This document shows, one piece after another, positions 17,780 to 21,994 of a stretch of DNA of 21,994 nt. Position numbers and translations under genes: made by a program. Positions within the stretch are counted from its first letter, which is position 1. Every line of letters begins with the position of its first letter. The notes beneath the pieces are model-generated. The model saw only the letters and a list, made by a program, of their open reading frames with translations, did no database searches and was not told the DNA's origin. Origin of the DNA: Beroe ovata (taxonomy: Eukaryota; Ctenophora; Nuda; Beroida; Beroidae); assembly GCA_946803715.1 (NCBI GenBank), contig CAMPET010000181.1, positions 83,040 to 105,033 on the forward strand. Direction: 5' to 3'.

Positions 17780-20360
17780 CTTTCAAGTTACGCGGTAGTA
17801 CAGTCGGTGGGAACTCCCACGAGGTTACAGGACTAGGATCAGAGTAGAACAGATCTTTGGTGGAATGGACCACAAAGTTGAGATTCTCGGGGCAACCTTT
17901 GCAGAGAGCACCGATAAGACCAAATGCTGCTTCCTTGAGATGGGGGAGGGAAAGTGAGTTATCACGTGGAAATAGGAACACGTGATATTCCATTGAGGGC
18001 TTGTATTCAAAAAGAATATCATATGAATGTCACAAAAAGTTGAAATTGTAAAGACGGATGTCCCATACTTGTGTTAGAGTTGTCTGACAAATGGGTGGGT
18101 CATCTCTAATATCAATATCGGGGAATTGGCGCTGATCATGTAACATCTGAGGATGATGAGGGTGAGCGATGAGAAAAAATTATCCACAAAAACCTTTCGA
18201 GGGCTGAAATGTAATTTCATCCGTAAATAACGTCAGAAAGATAGTCACGCGATACCTTGCTCGAAGGGAAGAGGTAATTGAAGAGAAGTGAAGGGAGTAG
18301 GTTCGGGCCATTATCCTGAGTTCCAAGCTGTACTTTAGTCGATAGTGGAGATATAGCTACTAACTCACGACATACTTGCAGATGACCTTGAGAACAAATG
18401 ATGATGTCTTTAGATAGTTGTTGTTATAGGAAATGTCATTGATAGACAGGAAACATGGGTGCGAAAATTTTCTGCATGACTGAAAAATTGCTGCGCTAGT
18501 TGCTCGTGCGCGCGCGATCACGTGACCTGAAGCAACAAGAGCGCGAAAAAGTTGCGACGCACGCATGTCTCCGCGCCCTACGCAAACTCAACCGATGAGC
18601 GCTATTTTTGGACGAATTCATGGAATGATAACAACGAATCAAAAGTCAAAACTGTCAATATGTCAGCAGAGAAGACGCATACCTTTGAGAAGAGTATCGT
18701 TAAGGGGGTGAAATTTGTTGTGGTGTTCAATACTTTTCAACCAAGCTACCTGAAGTAAAGAATGGGGTCTCGCAACAGACAACCAACGGACAATTTGAGA
18801 TTGAAAGAACAAACAAACACACACAAACAAACAAACATAAACAAGCAAATACCTCCTGTTCCAGTAGTGAATTAGCATTCCCAAGTACTATGTTATGGTG
18901 AGCTGCGCACGACAGAATACGACACAGTAGATTGAAGTAGTAGTTACTATTGTCTCCGTAATCCTCTGAAATACTGTGAGGTGAGGAAAAAATAATGATT
19001 AAAGGTGAGAATAAAGGTGAGAATGAAGATGAGATTAAAGGGGGAGAAAAACGGGAAAATCAAGGATTGTGTTGAGTGTAACTCAACAAGACAGAAAGAC
19101 CGAAAGAAGTCTATCTTTCGATTTTACCCTTCCACAAACTCAAAGTTTGCCCATTCCATGACCCCTTCTTCTAAACCCCCACTCTCTTACCTGTTCTGTG
19201 CAGGTTATCGAAGAGTAGTTTGATGACATCCAGTATACTTTTCCCTGCCACACAGCACTTCACACATAGGATGTAAAGCTGCTCTGAGGCTACCTGTGGG
19301 TAACATAGGGTTAGTTATACGCTATCTGCGAAATTGATAGATAATCGGTTTATTATTGGAAGATAATTGGTAGATAATCATTTGAAGCCGATGGGATGGT
19401 TGAGCAGATTGATCAATGATGAGGAATTGGCCCTTTCGGATCGATGAATGACACTTATTAAGGTTTAGCTTAATTTCATACCTTCATAGGGTTCTTTATT
19501 CAGTTCGGACCAAAATGATTATTGCCAATTTCGGGAGAATTGTATAAAATATGCCCTATCATCAAATAGTTATCGTTCCAGATTGTCACTCCCAAATATG
19601 GGTAATTATGAATATTGTCAGTGGAATTATTATCATAGTGTAAGGTAAAATATGAGTGGAGTTTAACAAAGTTAGCATATTTCTTCGATTAAGTGATAAT
19701 TGAGGAGCGTTACCACCCTTAGTTATCATTCTCTGCTAATTTTCCTGTTTTCAAATGGGAAAGTATACAATAGAAGTTCAGTTACTGATCAAGGTATGAT
19801 CAAGGTATGATCAAGGTATGAAATATCAAGATATGAAATATCAAGGTATGATATCAAGGTATGATATCAAGGTATAAAATATCCCATAGTCATACGCGTA
19901 GCTAAATAACCTTTTGCACGTATCTGTTAGGGCACACTAACACCAGATTGACGATGAAATCCTGGAACTCCCTATCTACCAATAACACCTCCAGAATGAG
20001 GGGTTGGTGAGCGAAACATATCGTCAGGTTTTCCATCAGTTCCTGAGGAAGAATGAATGATTGACACCGCATATTATATTCCTTGACACCACTTCAAATT
20101 TTCACCAGCAATTTCAATATTACGACAAAATGACATAGGCATATCTCTGGCTTAACTTGACACAATCTTACTGATGATAATTTCTAATTGACGCCACTAA
20201 ATTTGAAAATCAAAATTGACACCACTCGCGTTACCTGTGCGAGCCACATGTCTTCAAAGAGAAAGTTGGTGGTGTCCACGGCTTGACACACTTCATGACT
20301 AACAGGAAGTGGTGTCAAGGGATACCCAAACCCACATCTCCACGTCAAACGGAATATTGC
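17780..20360 (-). CDS. USP9X/USP24-type ubiquitin hydrolase, region before the catalytic domain (partial)
   Basis: Eight exons right to left: 20360-20235, 20042-19911, 19293-19191, 18965-18853, 18749-18683, 18526-18369, 18146-18069 and 17933-17780. All have AG/GT borders and join in phase to give 310 codons. The order of segments follows the helical repeats before the catalytic core of USP9X-family deubiquitinases: ELMENLTICFAHQPLILEVL, then DREFQDFIVNLVLVCPNRYV, VASEQLYILCVKCC, YYFNLLCRIL, VAWLKSI, LLKGHV, then EAAFGLIGALCKGCPENLNF. The last exon ends SWEFPPTVLPRNLKG, exactly where the family continues into the Cys-box (FVGLxNAGATCYMN). That box and the ~900 residues after it are not in the window. 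These enzymes remove ubiquitin from signalling and trafficking proteins. Upstream exons should lie to the right. USP9X is slightly favoured over USP24 by the recalled alignment. Confidence 0.82.
18803..18841. repeat. AAAC/AC simple repeat in a USP intron
   Basis: (AACA)n with an internal ACAC run, in the 103-bp intron upstream of the 18749-18683 exon. It makes the transcript strand pyrimidine- and G-rich (GTTT) before the acceptor. Confidence 0.85.
19787..19883. repeat. ATCAAGGTATG tandem repeat
   Basis: About eight variants of (GAT)ATCAAGGTATG, some with an inserted AAAT, in the 617-bp USP intron. Its left half has an 11-bp period and its right half a 14-18 bp period, so units expanded at least twice. 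Confidence 0.85.
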
Positions 20361-20379
20361 CTGAAATGACGATTAGTAT

Positions 20380-20443
20380 TGGAAAATAAACAAAGCTCGA
20401 CTACGTTTAAGTATTGGAAAATGAACGACGTTCGACTACGTTT
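20380..20443. repeat. Two-copy ~33-bp direct repeat
   Basis: AGTATTGGAAAATAAACAAA then GCTCGACTACGTTT is followed by AGTATTGGAAAATGAACGAC then GTTCGACTACGTTT. It lies just upstream (transcript sense) of the 20360 acceptor and abuts element copy 2. Confidence 0.8.
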
Positions 20444-20450
20444 TTTCAAT

Positions 20451-20924
20451 TATATAATCAACTAGAACGCCCGTCAAGTGGGCGTGCTACACTCAATTTC
20501 GGATACTTAGTGAATAAGAGAAATTGAAATTAAGTATATGAATGAGTAAGCATCAAAATTGAAACGGTCCCAAAACAAAGAAACAACGAAATGACAGTAA
20601 CAGTGGCGCGCACGCATTTTCACTAAATATGCACGTGCAACTCTTACGTCGCGTAGCAACGCGCACTAAATTAATCTATCCTATATTGCAAAGTCCTTTT
20701 TAACGGCAATTTTTCCAACTTCCGACGCCGATTACAAAAAATCTAAGGCCTAATTCAAAAATCCGAAATGATGTTCGACAGCGGAATCGGTTTTTCTACC
20801 ACCTTGCAAAAAATCCCGGCTCTCCAACTCCATTTGGTCGAGTTATTTGCGCACGCGCTTAAAGTGCCTTATTCCTTTATATTATAGATAACTAGAAAAC
20901 CCGTCGGTTGGATCCGATGCTACG
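20451..20924 (+). mobile_element. ~470-bp non-autonomous element with terminal direct repeats, copy 2
   Basis: This is the same family as 11412-11865, in the opposite orientation. The terminal direct repeats are 20451-20490 (AACTAGAACGCCCGTCAAGT then GGGCGTGCTAC) and 20878-20924 (AACTAGAAAACCCGTCGGTT then GGATCCGATGCTACG). The interior carries TATGCACGTGCAACTCTTACG, split here as TATGCACGTGCAA and CTCTTACG, CGTAGCAACGC, CGACGCCGATTACAAAAAAT and CTACCACCTTGCAAAAAATC. No ORF longer than background is present. CGCCC-GTCAAGT-GGGCG near the left end can form a hairpin. Confidence 0.7.
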
Positions 20925-21105
20925 AATGAGATGTGAAGACTGGAGTTGAAATTGATATGAACGCTTGCACAACTGCACAATGCACTTTCAATTTCGTAAT
21001 TTTTACCTCATCATTTTCATCAATGTTAATAATAATAAGAAAAGAATGGACGATAACCATTAATACACAGGCAGAGTCGCCACAAATCGTCGTCAACAGA
21101 AAGTT

Positions 21106-21540
21106 GTGTCAGGCAGATCACAGATGTGATGTAGAGAGAAGCGTCCAAAGTGAGAGAGTTGTCAAGAGAGAGTGGTGTCAAGAGAGAGTGGTGCATAGAG
21201 GGATTGGTGTCAAGAAAAAATAGGTGTCAAGAAAATTAGTGTCAAAAGATGAAAGTGTTGAGTGGAAGTTGTGTCAAGTTATATATAGTGTCAATATAAA
21301 TTATAGTGTCAAGGGAGTGTGGTGTCCCGTGTCAAGAGGGAGGGTTGTCAAGTGAAGTACTGTCGAGAAAAGAAGCAATATCAAGAGAGAGCGGTGTCAA
21401 GAGAGGATAGTTTAGAGACGTATTATTGTCAAGAGAATTGGTGTATCGATGGATTGGTGTTAGGAGAGAGAATTTGTTGTGAAGCGGAATTGCGGCCGAG
21501 AGAAATGGTGTCAAGAGAGGGGAGTGGTGTCAAGAGATAA
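21106..21540. repeat. Degenerate GTGTCAAGAGAG array
   Basis: About 25 irregular copies of (T)GGTGTCAAGAGAG with spacers of 8-25 bases, such as GTGGTGTCAAGAGAGAGTGG, and decayed units at the left end. ORFs here (20933-21223, 21319-21540) are low-complexity products of the array. The core GTGGTGTCAA is shared with the dispersed repeats at 5758-6096, 15012-15452 and 20060-20330. Confidence 0.85.
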
Positions 21541-21573
21541 CGCGATAACCCAGGTTTAGAAGTTTGAACATAC

Positions 21574-21660
21574 CGGGGCATTGGAGCTTGTTCATCCTTC
21601 GGCTGTAATCTTTGAAGCATCCACGGTAGTGGTCGTCACGAAATGTGTTTAGTATCACGA
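21574..21660 (-). other. Coding-like stretch, possibly an upstream exon
   Basis: A minus frame reads LNTFRDDHYRGCFKDYSRRM then NKLQCP before a donor-like CCG/GTATGTT at 21573. It could be a further exon of the USP-type gene. Its phase (1) does not fit the 20360 exon (phase 0), and an in-frame TGA lies shortly upstream, before another protein-like stretch ending EMYKTDFYPKI. Either an intermediate exon is missed or this is a decayed gene fragment. Confidence 0.25.
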
Positions 21661-21778
21661 AGTGTAGTCATATCTTGGGGTAGAAATCCGTCTTGTACAT
21701 CTCGGCATAGTGACTGTCCCACGCAAAATGTGTGCGTTTATGCGTGAGTGCGTGTTGGATCGTGTCACCATAAAAGCC

Positions 21779-21994
21779 GCAACGTCCCGAAACAAATAAA
21801 CAACAAATGAGGAAGAAAGTTACGCGCGCGCGCATTCGATGTATATGCACGTGCAACTCCTATGCTGCCGTAGCAACGCACGCTTGTAAACTTAACATTG
21901 ATCATCTACGGGTACTATACCATGATTTCTCAAATTTTCGACGCCGATTGCAGAAAATCTAAGGCCTAAATCAAAATTCTGGCTCGACATTTAA
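21779..21994 (+). mobile_element. Partial third copy of the ~450-bp element, cut by the window end
   Basis: It aligns with copy 2 from its CGGTCCCAAAACAAAGAAAC region onward: CGTCCCGAAACAAATAAACA, TATGCACGTGCAACTCCTAT, CGTAGCAACGC, TCGACGCCGATTGCAGAAAA and TCTAAGGCCTAAATCAAAA. Orientation is the same as copy 2. The left boundary is uncertain because similarity fades, and the right end lies outside the window. Confidence 0.6.

Noticed and set aside
18069-18146. Reading this exon in the frame that continues from a donor at 18372
   Set aside because: That frame hits a stop before the next donor. Using the GTGAGT donor after 18369 restores phase 0 and matches the USP9X-family order.
20933-21540. 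Plus-strand ORFs of 96 and 73 codons
   Set aside because: They translate the degenerate GTGTCAAGAG array, giving low-complexity VKRE/ERVV repeats.
1-21994. CRISPR array, prokaryotic operon, rRNA or tRNA genes
   Set aside because: No spaced identical repeats of CRISPR type, no ribosome-binding-site spacing and no cloverleaf with conserved boxes was recognised; the spliced genes are clearly eukaryotic.

Overview
The window is nuclear DNA of a multicellular animal. Genes are split by short GT-AG introns (mostly 75 to 350 bp) and lie close together on both strands. They encode metazoan-type products: an LDLa/seven-transmembrane receptor, a CFAP69-like protein and IFT70 (both ciliary), an ALG3 mannosyltransferase and a USP9X/USP24-type deubiquitinase. 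Compact genes, very short introns, an intronless LDLa receptor and abundant small non-autonomous repeats would suit an early-branching animal such as a sponge. That is inference; no marker in the sequence fixes the species. Five isolated N characters (1377, 5668, 15061, 16181, 17663) look like contig joins or unresolved bases.

Left part (1-6500). A minus-strand gene running off the left edge has five in-phase exons resembling the N-terminal region of CFAP69. A plus-strand gene (3325-4321) encodes the C-terminal part of a type I membrane protein with two LDLa modules, one TM helix and an acidic tail; a weak CUB-like stretch lies upstream. Then come a 246-bp inverted-repeat element with an 8-bp target duplication (5456-5701), copies of an AAGTGGTGTCA repeat family, and two exons of an unrecognised minus-strand gene (6190-6496).

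Middle (6500-13500). A single-exon receptor gene (6808-9012) has a TATA box, a signal peptide, three LDLa-type modules and a divergent LGR-like 7TM domain without leucine-rich repeats. The 2.9 kb after it holds no gene but much folded DNA: a long imperfect hairpin with a fully paired 25-bp core (9738-9916), a palindrome cluster, a 106-bp MITE with a 9-bp target duplication (10889-10994), and a ~450-bp element bounded by short direct repeats (11412-11865). An intronless ALG3 gene follows (11951-13132), with a hairpin just after its stop.

Right part (13510-21994). IFT70 runs on the plus strand in eight in-phase exons (13510-16573) but lacks its C-terminal quarter. Converging on it, a USP9X/USP24-type gene runs on the minus strand in eight in-phase exons (20360 to 17780) and stops one residue into the boundary of the catalytic domain. 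Both genes lose their 3' ends inside the same ~1.2 kb (16574-17779), which contains an N and unrelated ORFs. This points to a deletion, insertion or assembly misjoin. The right end holds a second, inverted copy of the ~450-bp element, a degenerate GTGTCAAGAG array and a partial third copy.

No operon or obvious joint pathway links the genes. CFAP69 and IFT70 are both ciliary, and the two LDLa membrane proteins are near neighbours.
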